Assembly (NCBI GenBank): GCA_023262305.1
Contig: JALRCK010000155.1
Location: 1-5,825 of the forward strand
Direction of reading: 5' to 3'
DNA: 5,825 nucleotides
DNA from: Deltaproteobacteria bacterium
Lineage (GTDB): Bacteria; Bdellovibrionota_C; UBA2361; OMII01
Numbering within the stretch: the first letter of the stretch is position 1; each line of letters starts with the position of its first letter. Positions 5,561 to 5,825 of the stretch are shown here, piece after piece. The position numbers were made by a program, and so were the translations under genes. Below the pieces are notes generated by a model. The model saw only the letters and a list, made by a program, of their open reading frames with translations, was not told where the DNA came from and did no database searches.

Positions 5561-5825
5561 ATGCAGAAGTTCACACTGGCACTTACCATCGCGTGTGCGG
5601 TGGGTTGGATCCTCGCGGGCGTTTTGCGCCTCGTGACTGTATACAAGCTCAAGGGCGAGGGCTCAGCCAAAGAGGGCTGGGTCCACCTTGTGGTCGGTGT
5701 TGGTTGGGCGCTCACAGCGGCGATTCCCGACCTGTGGAATTGGGGAGTGCCCGCGCTTCTGTTCGTTGCGCTCGCATGGGAGTGGGATAAGCGGAGCTCG
5801 CGGTCGGCTGTTAAAGATAAAGCCG
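5561..5825 (+). CDS. Small hydrophobic membrane protein, function unknown (3' end beyond the window)
   Basis: The frame is open from the ATG at 5561 to the window edge, giving 88 residues with no stop. AAAGG at 5551-5555 lies five bases upstream as a ribosome binding site. The protein starts MQKFTLALT and shows two or three likely membrane segments, about residues 4-27, 42-56 and 59-76, separated by a charged stretch KLKGEGSAKEGW (29-40). Tryptophans cluster at the edges of the later segments (W40, W49, W59, W61, W73, W75), and after the last segment the chain becomes basic and polar (DKRSSRSAVKDK). I do not recognise a family. It appears to have its own promoter region and is separated from the sugar operon by about 300 bases, so a functional link is not implied. 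The end of the gene is outside the window. Confidence 0.7.
   Translation, partial: MQKFTLALTIACAVGWILAGVLRLVTVYKLKGEGSAKEGWVHLVVGVGWALTAAIPDLWNWGVPALLFVALAWEWDKRSSRSAVKDKA

Noticed and set aside
5593..5790. Alternative forward open frame of 65 codons inside the membrane-protein gene
   Set aside because: It is in a different frame from the hydrophobic protein, has no ribosome binding site, and its Gly/Arg/Cys-rich composition looks like out-of-frame translation.

Overview
The window is a tightly packed, single-direction (+) sugar-nucleotide operon followed by a non-coding gap and the start of a small membrane-protein gene. Base composition is moderate (slightly above 50% GC by eye) and codon use looks uniform across the operon. 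The gene set belongs to bacterial surface-polysaccharide synthesis (O-antigen, capsule or S-layer glycan). I cannot name the organism. A Gram-negative host is the more likely guess, but GDP-heptose operons also occur in Gram-positives with glycosylated S-layers.

Positions 1-69 hold the last 22 codons of an upstream gene. They are followed at once by four genes that match the GDP-D-glycero-alpha-D-manno-heptose pathway: an HddC-like nucleotidyltransferase (71-787), GmhA sedoheptulose-7-phosphate isomerase (784-1386), HddA-like heptose-7-phosphate kinase of the GHMP family (1383-2447), and a HAD phosphatase (2434-3084) in the slot where GmhB would be expected. These genes overlap by 4, 4 and 14 nt, so translation is probably coupled. 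The HAD protein is not of the usual GmhB type. It looks like a beta-phosphoglucomutase-like subfamily I HAD with a cap domain.

After a 46-nt gap come two tailoring genes: a sugar C-methyltransferase of the TylC3/NovU type (3131-4339), with an N-terminal Cys4 zinc site, and an extended short-chain dehydrogenase resembling GDP-fucose synthase (4336-5262), joined to it by a GTGA overlap. The set suggests that GDP-heptose, or a 4-keto derivative of it, is C-methylated and then epimerised and/or reduced to a branched-chain heptose. This is inference: no 4,6-dehydratase is visible, though one may lie upstream, and the two modules could act on different sugars.

Positions 5263-5560 contain no convincing protein gene of ordinary length. 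They hold a consensus -10 box (5395-5400), a 12-bp imperfect hairpin (5442-5481), a perfect 13-bp inverted repeat (5492-5529), and a 9-codon mini-ORF that ends one base before the next start. This looks like a promoter with a structured leader for the small hydrophobic protein beginning at 5561, which runs off the window.
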